The notes below the pieces were generated by a model. The model did not search any database. It worked only from the letters and a program-made list of their open reading frames with translations, and was not told the DNA's origin. A program made the position numbers and the translations under genes. From NCBI GenBank assembly GCA_030597865.1, contig JAUVQZ010000004.1:1-32371 (forward strand): a stretch of 32,371 bases of DNA, given 5' to 3'. This document shows positions 15,826 to 25,051 of the stretch, one piece after another. Source of the stretch: Pseudomonadota bacterium. GTDB taxonomy: Bacteria > Desulfobacterota > Desulfobulbia > Desulfobulbales > SURF-16. Numbering within the stretch: position 1 is the first letter of the stretch; each line of letters begins with the position of its first letter.

Positions 15826-17094
15826 CTAAATCGTTTCTCCGGATGGGATGGTTGAAGCGGGGAAGTCTGCCATGCTGGTCCAGGGTTCGATAATACAGTT
15901 GCGGCCGATTTTTGTATGGGCCGGGATGTTGGCATCTTTGCCAACCAGGGTAATGCCTGTGTAGAGATGGGATGGATATTTCTTGTTGATGGTCTCCCTG
16001 TCCTCGCCACAGCCCACAATAGCACCTTTCCCCACCTGCACCCGCTTATCCAGAATGGCGAGATCAATAACACCATTTTCTCCCACATTTACATCATGAA
16101 AGAGAATGGAGTCACGGATTGTGGCACCCCTTGCCACCCTGACTCCAGGCGAGAGTACCGAATTATACACCTCGCCCTCAATGACACATCCTGCTGAAAT
16201 CATGGAGCCCTGAACCTTGGAACCCCTTAAAAAATGGGCTGGTGGCCGATCAGCGCTGGTGTTGACGCTGGACTCGATATTGGGCCTGATTCCCCAGCCT
16301 TCAGGGGAGATCCCTGAGTGTTCATCCAGGATGTCCATATTGGCCTGCCAGTAGGACTGGATGGTCCCCACATCACGCCAATAATCATGGAAGGGGTAGG
16401 CAAAGACGTTGTCGCGCTCAATGGCCTTGGGAATGAGGTGCATGCCAAAGTCCACCTCTTGCCGGTTTTCTTCGAGGATATTGAGCAGGTATTCGGTGTC
16501 AAAGACGTAGATGCCCATGGATGCCAGGTCGGTCCGCGGTTCCTTGGGTTTTTCCTCCCACTCGATGATGCGGCCTTCCTCGTTGGTGATGCCTGCCCCG
16601 AACTGATGGATATCCTCCTTGGGAACCACCATCATGGCGATGGTGACATCAGCCCTTTTGCGGCGGTGAAATTCCAGCAGCTCGGCAAGGTCCATGCGGT
16701 AGATGTGGTCTCCGGAGAGGATAATAATTTCCTTAGAGGGATGGGCCTTGATGAAATCAATATTCTGGCGCACTGCATCGGCCGTGCCCTTATACCAGTC
16801 GGAATCATGGGCGCCGGTGCGCGGCGGCAGGATCTTGATGCCGCGCCTGCGGCCGATAAAGTCCCACGCCTCACCGCCGCCCAGGTGGCGCATAAGGCTG
16901 AGGGGTTTATACTGGGTCAGGACGCCGATCTGCGACAGGCCGGAGTTCATGACATTGGAGAGGCTAAAATCGATAATCCGGTAGATGCCGCCAAAGGGGA
17001 CGGCCGGCTTGGCCCGGGTCTGCACCAGGTTGTTGAGGCGGCTGCCAACCCCGCCGGCCAGCAGAAGAACCAGGGTCCTGTCGTTGTCTGTCAT
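15826..17094 (-). CDS. glgC: Glucose-1-phosphate adenylyltransferase
   Basis: LLLAGGVGSRLNNLVQTRAKPAVPFGGIYRIIDFSLSNVMNSG, WYKGTADAVRQN, LSGDHIYRMD, left-handed beta-helix-like C-terminus. Confidence 0.92.
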   Translation of the reverse strand: MTDNDRTLVLLLAGGVGSRLNNLVQTRAKPAVPFGGIYRIIDFSLSNVMNSGLSQIGVLTQYKPLSLMRHLGGGEAWDFIGRRRGIKILPPRTGAHDSDWYKGTADAVRQNIDFIKAHPSKEIIILSGDHIYRMDLAELLEFHRRKRADVTIAMMVVPKEDIHQFGAGITNEEGRIIEWEEKPKEPRTDLASMGIYVFDTEYLLNILEENRQEVDFGMHLIPKAIERDNVFAYPFHDYWRDVGTIQSYWQANMDILDEHSGISPEGWGIRPNIESSVNTSADRPPAHFLRGSKVQGSMISAGCVIEGEVYNSVLSPGVRVARGATIRDSILFHDVNVGENGVIDLAILDKRVQVGKGAIVGCGEDRETINKKYPSHLYTGITLVGKDANIPAHTKIGRNCIIEPWTSMADFPASTIPSGETI

Positions 17095-18350
17095 CGTACC
17101 ACCTCCCCGGACTCAATATGTTTGGTGAGCTTGGTTAACTCGATGTTGGGATGGATGGTGCAGTCTGCGCCAATGACGATTCCGTCTGGGAAATAATTAT
17201 TCCAGCCCAGCACCGTGACATTCTCGCCGCCCATGCCGCTGCCATTGCCTATCTGAACACCGTTTCCCATGGTGACATTGACATCGCTGATGGTCTTCTC
17301 GATGCGTGAATCCCGGCCCACCACATTATTGAAGAAGAGAATCGAGTCCTTGACCACGGCCCCAGCTTTGACATGGACGCCTGGGAAGATGATGGAGTTC
17401 TCCACCTTGCCCTCAATCAGGCAACCGTTATAGATAAGGCTGTCCTCAATTTGGGCCTGGCTTCCCACTTTAAGGGGTTGGCAGTCGCGGATGTCCCTAT
17501 GTTCAAGGTTGGTGCGCACCCCCCACTGGTCCAGACGTATTTTGGGGGACGGGCCCAGGAGGTCCATGTTGGTCTGCCAATACTCGGCAATGGTCCGGCT
17601 GTAGCCCCAGTAATCATGGAATTTATAGCCGTAAACCTTCCGTTTGTCTGACATCATTCGAGGGATAATGTCACGGCCAAACTCAAAGGAGTCGTCCTCC
17701 CTGGCGTTGGTGGTGAGCAATTCATGCAGAACCTTGGGGTTAAAGCAGAAAACGGTCATGGAGGCCCAGTGGAAGCTGGAATCAACGGGCTTCTCTTCAT
17801 ACTGGAGCATGCGGCCGCCACGATCATCATCCTCATCGTCAATATCAGCAACCCCGAAGCGCTGGGCCTTGCCATGGGGAACCTGAAGGCAGGCGATGGT
17901 CAGGTCCGCGTCTTTCTCCCGATGATAGGAGATCATGTCCCGGTAATCCATATTATAGATATGGTCGCCGGAGAGGATGAGGACCTCGTCTGGATCGTGA
18001 TAATCGATAAAATCGGAAGTCTGGAAGACCGCGTCCGCCGATCCCTTGTACCAGGAGGAGCTCCCGTAACCGGTGGAGGGGGGCAGGATGGAGACACCTC
18101 GGTATTTGCCGAGCATATCCCAGGCAGCGCCAATGCCGATATGATTAATGAGGGAGAAACTACGATGCTGGCTGAGGATGGCAACCTGTTCGAGGCCTGA
18201 GTTCATCAGGTTGCTGAGGGGGAAATCGATAACCCTGGCAAAACCGCCAAAGGGAACTGCCGATTTAGGCCGGTAATGGGTGAGGACGTTCAGTTCATCC
18301 ACCCTGCCACCGGCTAATATCATGGCAAGGGTTCTGGGCTTCAGCTTCAT
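17091..18350 (-). CDS. GlgC paralogue with altered nucleotide-binding motif
   Basis: MKLKPRTLAMILAGGRVDELNVLTHYRPKSAVPFGGFARVIDFPLSNLMNSG, WYKGSADAVFQT, LSGDHIYNMDY. Overlaps downstream glgC by 4 bp. Start at 18350. Confidence 0.88.
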   Translation of the reverse strand: MKLKPRTLAMILAGGRVDELNVLTHYRPKSAVPFGGFARVIDFPLSNLMNSGLEQVAILSQHRSFSLINHIGIGAAWDMLGKYRGVSILPPSTGYGSSSWYKGSADAVFQTSDFIDYHDPDEVLILSGDHIYNMDYRDMISYHREKDADLTIACLQVPHGKAQRFGVADIDDEDDDRGGRMLQYEEKPVDSSFHWASMTVFCFNPKVLHELLTTNAREDDSFEFGRDIIPRMMSDKRKVYGYKFHDYWGYSRTIAEYWQTNMDLLGPSPKIRLDQWGVRTNLEHRDIRDCQPLKVGSQAQIEDSLIYNGCLIEGKVENSIIFPGVHVKAGAVVKDSILFFNNVVGRDSRIEKTISDVNVTMGNGVQIGNGSGMGGENVTVLGWNNYFPDGIVIGADCTIHPNIELTKLTKHIESGEVVR

Positions 18351-18377
18351 GGAAACCTCTGGTCTAAAGGAAGGAAA

Positions 18378-18404
18378 AGCCGGCAGGGTGGGTTCTGCCG
18401 GTTT
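18378..18404 (-). terminator. Hairpin, possible terminator/intergenic stem in the glgC leader
   Basis: GCCGGCAG...CTGCCGGT with TTTT on the minus strand following the stem. Confidence 0.45.
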
Positions 18405-18502
18405 AACTATTGTATTCCTCAAGTCGGGTAACGAGCCCGAAGTCATTGCCCGCCGCTGTGCTGCTACCTGCAAGACACCTGAAGCTTAATTTTCAAGGTA
18501 CC

Positions 18503-19534
18503 TCACAGGTGACGCCGGGTAAGTCTTCTGAGGATATGGGTGTTAAAATCCTGATCCTGCTTGTCGAGATTTTTGAGGGGAACCTCAGCCCGGGCCGCCT
18601 CACGGTGACCTCCAGCCGATCCTATCTCGCCAAAGACCTTTTTGGCCAAAACACCGGCATTCTTGCGGTAGCCGTCACAGCGGTATATGACGACCAGGCG
18701 CTCGCCATGGATGCCGGAGATGAAAACCCAGGAAACCGGATGAACCCGATTGAAAAAATCAGCTATGATCACCAGAACGTCCGGGCTGAATACCCGGCCA
18801 ACATGGGCGTAGAGCCGATTGTTGCTGATTTTCATGGTTTCGAAGGCGGTCTTGAAATAGTTTAACTCAGAAAGGCGTAATTCTGAAAGCTCAATTTTAC
18901 GCACCAGGTTCTGGTTGGCAATATTAAAGAGATACCTGAAGGAGATGACGTCGGCCAGCTTCGACTTTTTCTCGAAATTATGGGTGTCCACCTTGATGGC
19001 ATAGAAGAGGGCGGTGGCAATGGCAACCGACGGTTTAATGGCGGCGGCCCTGAGATATTCAACCATCATGGAGGCGGTTGCCCCATAGTCGGGACGGATG
19101 TCAATGAAACAGGCCTGCCACGAGCCGGAAACTGGATGGTGATCAATGATCACATCAAAGGTAATATCGTCAAAAAAGGGATTGTGGGACGGCTGGGAGT
19201 CAATAATGACGAATTTAGTGTATTCATCCTTATTAATACACTTAACCCGCTCAGCATTAATCTTGAGCAGCTCCACCATGGCAATATTGCTTAACCTTCT
19301 GATCTCGTTAGGGTAAACAATGGAAACCCTCTTGGTCCGATAGCGCAGGAGACGTTTTGCCGCCATGGCGCTGGACAGGGAGTCCGGATCTGCGGAAATG
19401 ACTATGAGAACGCTATCTTCCTTGGAGAAGATATCCCAAAAATCCTGGAGACGATCTTTGGCGGTTTTCTTGATGCGTTGATGCTTCTTTTTAAACTGGT
19501 TGGAACTTATTACTTCAGTCAATACATTCACCAT
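18503..19534 (-). CDS. DHH/DHHA1-family phosphoesterase (NrnA-like)
   Basis: FVIIDSQPSHN, VIIDHHPVSGSW (DHH), DYGATASMMVEYL, GSAGGHREAARAEV (DHHA1 GGH). Confidence 0.85.
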   Translation of the reverse strand: MVNVLTEVISSNQFKKKHQRIKKTAKDRLQDFWDIFSKEDSVLIVISADPDSLSSAMAAKRLLRYRTKRVSIVYPNEIRRLSNIAMVELLKINAERVKCINKDEYTKFVIIDSQPSHNPFFDDITFDVIIDHHPVSGSWQACFIDIRPDYGATASMMVEYLRAAAIKPSVAIATALFYAIKVDTHNFEKKSKLADVISFRYLFNIANQNLVRKIELSELRLSELNYFKTAFETMKISNNRLYAHVGRVFSPDVLVIIADFFNRVHPVSWVFISGIHGERLVVIYRCDGYRKNAGVLAKKVFGEIGSAGGHREAARAEVPLKNLDKQDQDFNTHILRRLTRRHL

Positions 19535-19822
19535 GCAGGATCAGCCTGCAAGCCCTTTTTGCTGACCAGTCGCCTGGTCTACCCCGTGGACAAAATAAAA
19601 AAATGGTAAATGATTCGTTTCAACAGAGTAAATCGAATCACCACCATTCTTTTTGTCATGTTGCTTTTACCACAGACAAAACGAAAGATGCAAGTGCCAG
19701 GGAAGAAAATAATTCTTCTTTAAAAACAAGATGTTACGGGCTGAGAAGGTGGTTTGGGCGAAGAATTTTTAATATTATCGGATGTTTTTTCACCCTGTTG
19801 GCTGGTGTGACAGCGGACTTAT

Positions 19823-20593
19823 CTAACGCAGGCTGGCAATAAAGGGGCCCACTGCCTCGGGGCCCTTGTCATCAACGAGATTGATGGTTGCCGTGCCGAT
19901 GACGCCAATGTCAGCCTTGCCGGTGAGATAGGCAATGTCATCGCGGCAGCTGATGCCAAAGCCCACCGCCAGGGGCAGGCTGGTGTTTCTGCGGCAGCGC
20001 GCCATGTACTGGTCAAAGGAGGCGTCAAAATCGGTCTGTTTGCCGGTGACCCCCTTTCTGGCCACACAATAGATAAAACCCCTGGCATTGGCAGCCAGCT
20101 CCTGCATGCGCTCCTCAGTGGAGGTGGGGGCATAGATCAGGGTGGGGGCAATATCATATTGGGAGGCCAGGGCCCAGAACTCCTCACCCTCCTCAGGGGG
20201 CAGATCCGGGATAATAAAGCCCTTGATGCCGATCTCCTTGGCCTTCTTGAAAAAGGCCTCCACACCATACTTGTAGAGGATATTGTAATAGGTCATGAAC
20301 AGAAAGCTGATATCATGCTCCTTGCACATATCCTCGGCAAATTCCAGGCACTCCCTAACGGTGGTGCCTGCCTCAAGGGCCTCCTGATTGGCCCTGACAA
20401 TGGTGGGGCCGTCGGCCATGGGCTCGGAAAAGGGGATCTGCATCTCAATGATCTCAACGCCGTTATCCACCATCTGCCTGACCACCTCACGGTTGATATC
20501 CAGGGAGGGGTAGCCCAGCACAATGTGGGTCATGAGGAGGATATCTTTGCCCGGACGGTCAAGCTCTGCCCGGATGGACTGTTCAAGCTGCAT
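19823..20593 (-). CDS. trpA: Tryptophan synthase alpha subunit
   Basis: IIEMQIPFSEPMADGPTIVRANQEAL, GFIIPDLPPEE, PTLIYAPTSTEERM, LAVGFGIS. Start at 20593. Confidence 0.92.
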   Translation of the reverse strand: MQLEQSIRAELDRPGKDILLMTHIVLGYPSLDINREVVRQMVDNGVEIIEMQIPFSEPMADGPTIVRANQEALEAGTTVRECLEFAEDMCKEHDISFLFMTYYNILYKYGVEAFFKKAKEIGIKGFIIPDLPPEEGEEFWALASQYDIAPTLIYAPTSTEERMQELAANARGFIYCVARKGVTGKQTDFDASFDQYMARCRRNTSLPLAVGFGISCRDDIAYLTGKADIGVIGTATINLVDDKGPEAVGPFIASLR

Positions 20594-21812
20594 ATTCAGC
20601 TCCCTTTTTGATGATAAATTCTTTCCAGGACGGATCATCAAAGGCATGGGCCACGGTGAAGATGTCCTTGTCGCCCCGGCCGCTCATATTGATGATAATG
20701 GCCTCATCCGCCTCCATGTCGCCCGCCTCCTTATAGGCCTGGACAAAGGCGTGGCTCGATTCCAGGGCCGGGATAATTCCTTCCCGTTTCATGGTGAGCT
20801 CCAGGGCCTCCATGACCTCCTGGTCCGTGGCGGCCTCAAAGCGGACTTTGCCCTGTTGCCAGAGATCGGTGAGGATGGGGGAGACGCCGACATAGTCAAG
20901 GCCGGCGGCAACGGAATGGGTGTCCATCATCTGGCCGTCATCATTCTGGAGAAACATGGTGTGATAGCCCTGGGCCACCCCGGCTGAGGCGTCCTTGGAG
21001 GCCAGGCGGGCCGCATGCTGGCCCGAGTCGATGCCGTGGCCGCCCGCCTCAACGCCGATAAGCTCCACCTCACCATGATCGAGAAAACCCTGGAAGATGC
21101 CCATGGCATTGGAGCCGCCGCCCACACAGGCATAGACCCTGGCAGGCAGGGAGCCAAACTGTTTGATGATCTGCTGGTGGGCCTCCTGGCCGATAATGGA
21201 CTGGAACCAGGCCACCATCTCCGGAAAGGGATGGGGGCCGCACACCGTGCCCATCACGTAATGGGTGTCATCCATGCGGGTCACCCAGTCGCGGAAGGCC
21301 TCGTTGATGGCATCCTTCAGGGTCTTGGAACCGGAGGTCACCGGCACCACCTTTGCACCCAGTTTTTCCATCCAGAAGACATTGGGGCGCTGGCGCATGA
21401 CGTCCTCCTCGCCCATGTAAATGGTACACTCCAGGCCGAATTTGGCGGCCATGGTGGCCGTTGCCACGCCGTGCTGGCCGGCGCCGGTTTCGGCAATCAC
21501 CCGTTTTTTGCCCATCCTTTTGACCAGCAGGCCCTGGCCCATGACGTTGTTTGCCTTGTGGGCCCCGGTGTGGTTGAGGTCTTCACGTTTAATGAAGATC
21601 TGGGCGCCGCCAAAATGTCTGGAGAGATTGTCGGCGTGGGTAAGGGGGGTGGCCCGGCATGAGTAGGTGGCCATAAGGTCCACGTATTCCTGCCAGAAGG
21701 CGGGATCTGCCTTGGCGGCAGTAAAGGCAGCATTAAGCTCCTTAAAGGTCTCATAGAGGACCTCGGGGATAAAGGCCCCGCCCCACTGCCCGTAATAACC
21801 TGGTTTTTGCAT
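20583..21812 (-). CDS. trpB: Tryptophan synthase beta subunit
   Basis: YYGQWGGAFIPEVLYETF, KREDLNHTGAHKANN, ETGAGQHGVATA, GGGSNAMGIF. Start at 21812; overlaps trpA start. Confidence 0.95.
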   Translation of the reverse strand: MQKPGYYGQWGGAFIPEVLYETFKELNAAFTAAKADPAFWQEYVDLMATYSCRATPLTHADNLSRHFGGAQIFIKREDLNHTGAHKANNVMGQGLLVKRMGKKRVIAETGAGQHGVATATMAAKFGLECTIYMGEEDVMRQRPNVFWMEKLGAKVVPVTSGSKTLKDAINEAFRDWVTRMDDTHYVMGTVCGPHPFPEMVAWFQSIIGQEAHQQIIKQFGSLPARVYACVGGGSNAMGIFQGFLDHGEVELIGVEAGGHGIDSGQHAARLASKDASAGVAQGYHTMFLQNDDGQMMDTHSVAAGLDYVGVSPILTDLWQQGKVRFEAATDQEVMEALELTMKREGIIPALESSHAFVQAYKEAGDMEADEAIIINMSGRGDKDIFTVAHAFDDPSWKEFIIKKGAEYAA

Positions 21813-22102
21813 CTGTCGTACCTGAATATGTTGGCAGCACCGAGAGGTATCTGTACAACTCCGGTGCCTTATAATGTTGCTCAAAAAAAGATTTTTATCA
21901 TAACCATAAAGGTGCAAAGACACAAAGGGAAAACCGTTAAGGGGTTTCCTTCCGGCCCTTGTAAAATTTGCAGGTAATTACATACCGATATAATTCATAA
22001 AAAAAATCACTGAAAAACCATCTCTTGACTTACGGAAAAGTCAGGTTCAGACTGATTCTGTTAGGAATTTTTTTTAATTTTTTCATTAATGGGAGAGGAA
22101 TT

Positions 22103-23410
22103 ATGAAGAAAATGAAATGGATGGTCGGCCTGGTTGGTGTCGGCCTCATGGCCCTGGCCTCGCCGGTCCTGGCCAAGGATGCCTGTGTATCCTGCCATGA
22201 GAAGATTTCCCCTGGCCAGGTCCAGGATTGGCGGGTCAGCCGTCATGCCGGCGAAGGCATAGGCTGTGATACCTGTCACGGTGATGAACATAACTCCAAG
22301 GCCGATTACAAGGAGGCAAAGATGCCTTCGGAACAGGTCTGTCAGGAGTGTCATGAGGAGCAGTTTGACCAGTTCAGCCATGGCAAACATAATTTTGGTT
22401 GGAAGGTTATGAATGCTCTCCCTGCCACCCATCTGGCTCCAGATGAGCTCATGGAGGGAGGCCGTGGTTGTGGCGGCTGTCATAATATGGGCATCAAGAC
22501 AGAGGAGGAAAAGGCTGAGCAGCTGGCCAAGGGCTATCGTTACCAGACTAACTCCTGTGACGAGTGCCATACCCGGCATGCCTTCTCCAAGAAAGAGGCC
22601 CAGAATCCCAAGGCCTGTCAGCAATGCCACATGGGCTACGATCATCCCCAGTGGGAGATGTGGTCAAGCTCCAAGCATGGCATGCGTTATTTTGCCCAAA
22701 AGGCGGGTGATCTGCCGGAAGGCGCGGCCGCACCCACCTGCCAGACCTGTCATCTGGGTGATGGCAGCCATAGTAACCATACGGCCTGGGGCTTCCTGGG
22801 TGTCCGTCTGCCCCTGCCCGAGGATCCTCAATGGGCCGCTGACCGGGTGACCATCCTCAAGGCCCTTGCCGTCCTGAATCCTGAGACCGGCGAGCCTGGT
22901 CCGGTGTATCAGGTCGTTGTCGATTTGGATATGGCCCGTGTCACCGAAGAGGCCTGGCAAAAAGAGCGTAATAAGATGATAGCCACCTGCTCCCAATGTC
23001 ACTCTGAGGAGTATGTTAAGGAGCAGCTTGCCATGGGCGATTCCATGATGCAGAAGGTTGACCGGGTGATGGCTGATGCCATTGAGGTGGTTGCCGGGCT
23101 CTATAAGGATGGTCTCATTGAAAAGCCCGCTGATTATCCCTATAACTACCCATTCCTGCTCACCTTTATGGAGACCGGAGGACTGGCAGGCACCAAGGAC
23201 TCGAGCAAGCTCTCCTATATCGATCAGGTGCTATTGGAGATGTACATGAAGCATCGCATGCGGGCCTACCAGGCCTTCTTCCATGTCAATCCCGACTATG
23301 CCTACTGGTATGGCTGGAATGAGATGCGCAAGGACATGGGCGAGATTCAGGAGCTGGCCAAGACCATGCGCGCCACCCATAAGAAGAAGCCTTTTTACAT
23401 TTTTTGGTAA
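22103..23410 (+). CDS. Octaheme c-type cytochrome, hydroxylamine-oxidoreductase-like (HAO/OCC family)
   Basis: Signal peptide MKKMKWMVGLVGVGLMALASPVLA; eight CxxCH: CVSCH, CDTCH, CQECH, CGGCH, CDECH, CQQCH, CQTCH, CSQCH. Confidence 0.85.
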   Translation: MKKMKWMVGLVGVGLMALASPVLAKDACVSCHEKISPGQVQDWRVSRHAGEGIGCDTCHGDEHNSKADYKEAKMPSEQVCQECHEEQFDQFSHGKHNFGWKVMNALPATHLAPDELMEGGRGCGGCHNMGIKTEEEKAEQLAKGYRYQTNSCDECHTRHAFSKKEAQNPKACQQCHMGYDHPQWEMWSSSKHGMRYFAQKAGDLPEGAAAPTCQTCHLGDGSHSNHTAWGFLGVRLPLPEDPQWAADRVTILKALAVLNPETGEPGPVYQVVVDLDMARVTEEAWQKERNKMIATCSQCHSEEYVKEQLAMGDSMMQKVDRVMADAIEVVAGLYKDGLIEKPADYPYNYPFLLTFMETGGLAGTKDSSKLSYIDQVLLEMYMKHRMRAYQAFFHVNPDYAYWYGWNEMRKDMGEIQELAKTMRATHKKKPFYIFW

Positions 23411-23422
23411 AAGCGTAAAAAA

Positions 23423-23461
23423 GGGGAGTAAGGATATTAGATCCCTACTCCCCCTTTTTTT
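23423..23461 (+). terminator. Rho-independent terminator
   Basis: GGGGAGTA...TACTCCCC followed by T7. Confidence 0.85.
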
Positions 23462-23568
23462 GCTCTTCGTCTTGTGGGAATGACTTTGTTTTTGGCACGG
23501 AAACCACGGCAGAAAGGCCTGGGAGGGGGAGGGTGTCAGCCTTCAAAGTCGCGGCTAACCATCTTTGC

Positions 23569-23638
23569 AAACACAGAGGCACAAAGACACAGAGGCTTTC
23601 TTTTTGCAATCCCTCTGTGTCTTTGTGCCTTTGTGTTT
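23569..23638. repeat. Long intergenic palindrome
   Basis: AAACACAGAGGCACAAAGACACAGAGG / CCTCTGTGTCTTTGTGCCTTTGTGTTT, 27-bp arms with one mismatch, 16-nt loop. Confidence 0.9.
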
Positions 23639-23713
23639 TAACTTAACAAAGAGTCTTCCCGGACTTCGATGATGAACCTTTTTTGGTTTTGCTCCCTGAT
23701 TTTTCAAGGCAGC

Positions 23714-25051
23714 CTATATGCTGTAATTCTTCATCTTCTCCCATAGGTTTTTACGGCTGATGCCCAGCAGTTTGGCCGCCTCACTTTTTTTGCCCCCTGT
23801 TTTTTGAAGGGCCCGGAGGATACATGATTTTTCTGCCTGGGCCACGGCTGCGGCAAGGAGCAGGCTGTGGCCACTGCTCTGGGGCACGTCGGCAGTGAGG
23901 TCAGCGGGCAGGTTCCAGGGCTGGATGGTCTCACCGGGCTGAAGAACCAGCAGCCGTTCAATGATATTGTGGAGCTCCCTGATGTTGCTGGGATAGTCAT
24001 AGGACAACAGAACGTCCATGGCATCCTTGCTGAGGGTGATGGCTGTTTCGCCCTGGCCCAGCTCAGCAATGAAATGATCGCATAATTCCGGGATGTCCCC
24101 CCTGCGCTCGCGAAGGGGCGGCACAACAAGGGGAATAACCTTGAGTCGGAAAAAGAGATCCTCGCGGAAGGTGCCCCTTTTCACCTCGTCAGCCAGGTCC
24201 TTGGCCGTGGCGCAGAGAATCCTGACATCCACCCTGATACTCTTGGTGCCGCCCACCCTTTCAATCTCCTTTTCCTGGAGAACGCGCAACAGTTTGGCCT
24301 GCAGGTTCAGGGGCATTTCGCCGATCTCATCAAGGAGAATGGTGCCGCCGTTTGCCATCTCAAAGCGCCCGGTCTTTTTGGCCTCGGCACCGGTAAAGGC
24401 GCCTTTCTCATGGCCGAAGAGTTCCGATTCGATGAGGCCCTCGGGGATGGCCGCGCAGTTTAGGCGGACGTAAGGTCCATTCGCCCTGGGGCTGTTGTAA
24501 TGAATGGCAGAGGCCACCAGCTCCTTGCCGGTGCCCGACTCGCCGCTGATAAGTATGGTGGCGGCCGAGGCGGCAACCTGATTGATCAAGGCATGCATGT
24601 CCTGGGTACTCTTGCTGCTGCCGATAATGGGTTTGTGAAATTGTTGGCAGCAGTCCTGCAGGGCGATAAAGCGGGCCTTGACCGTCTGCATCTCCAGAAT
24701 CCTTTTGATGCGGATAATGAGGTCATCCATATCAAAGGGCTTGATGAGATAATCGTGGGCCCCCTGTTTAAGGCAGTCCACCGCATCCTCGACGCTGCCA
24801 TAGGCGGTCATGAAGATGATATCGGTGGGCACGGCAGCCTTCTGGAGTGCTTCGAGGATGTCAAAGCCCGTGGCATGGGGCATGCGGATGTCGGAGATCA
24901 CCACATTATACTGTTCGGTCTTGATCTTCTCCAGGGCCTGGCGGCCATCCTCGGCCTCATCCACCTGCCAGCCATTTTTTTGAAGGTGGTCGGAGAGGGT
25001 GATCCGCATGATTTCATCATCTTCGGCAAGCAAAATACGGACAGAGGTCAT
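23714..25051 (-). CDS. Sigma54-dependent response regulator (NtrC family)
   Basis: REC domain (LAEDDEIMRITLSDHL...VISDIRMP...FMTAY), AAA+ GESGTGKELVASAIH and GAFTGA, Fis-type HTH C-terminus. Confidence 0.95.
   Translation of the reverse strand: MTSVRILLAEDDEIMRITLSDHLQKNGWQVDEAEDGRQALEKIKTEQYNVVISDIRMPHATGFDILEALQKAAVPTDIIFMTAYGSVEDAVDCLKQGAHDYLIKPFDMDDLIIRIKRILEMQTVKARFIALQDCCQQFHKPIIGSSKSTQDMHALINQVAASAATILISGESGTGKELVASAIHYNSPRANGPYVRLNCAAIPEGLIESELFGHEKGAFTGAEAKKTGRFEMANGGTILLDEIGEMPLNLQAKLLRVLQEKEIERVGGTKSIRVDVRILCATAKDLADEVKRGTFREDLFFRLKVIPLVVPPLRERRGDIPELCDHFIAELGQGETAITLSKDAMDVLLSYDYPSNIRELHNIIERLLVLQPGETIQPWNLPADLTADVPQSSGHSLLLAAAVAQAEKSCILRALQKTGGKKSEAAKLLGISRKNLWEKMKNYSI

Noticed and set aside
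16318-17196. 292-aa plus-strand ORF opposite glgC
   Set aside because: Fully contained in a confident glgC gene on the other strand.
19603-19842. 79-aa plus-strand ORF between the DHH gene and trpA
   Set aside because: No RBS, AT-rich intergenic composition, no recognisable family.
23486-23512. Sigma54-like sequence TTGGCACGGAAACCACGGC
   Set aside because: GG is present, but the spacing puts AC rather than GC at the -12 position and no gene starts downstream in the right orientation.
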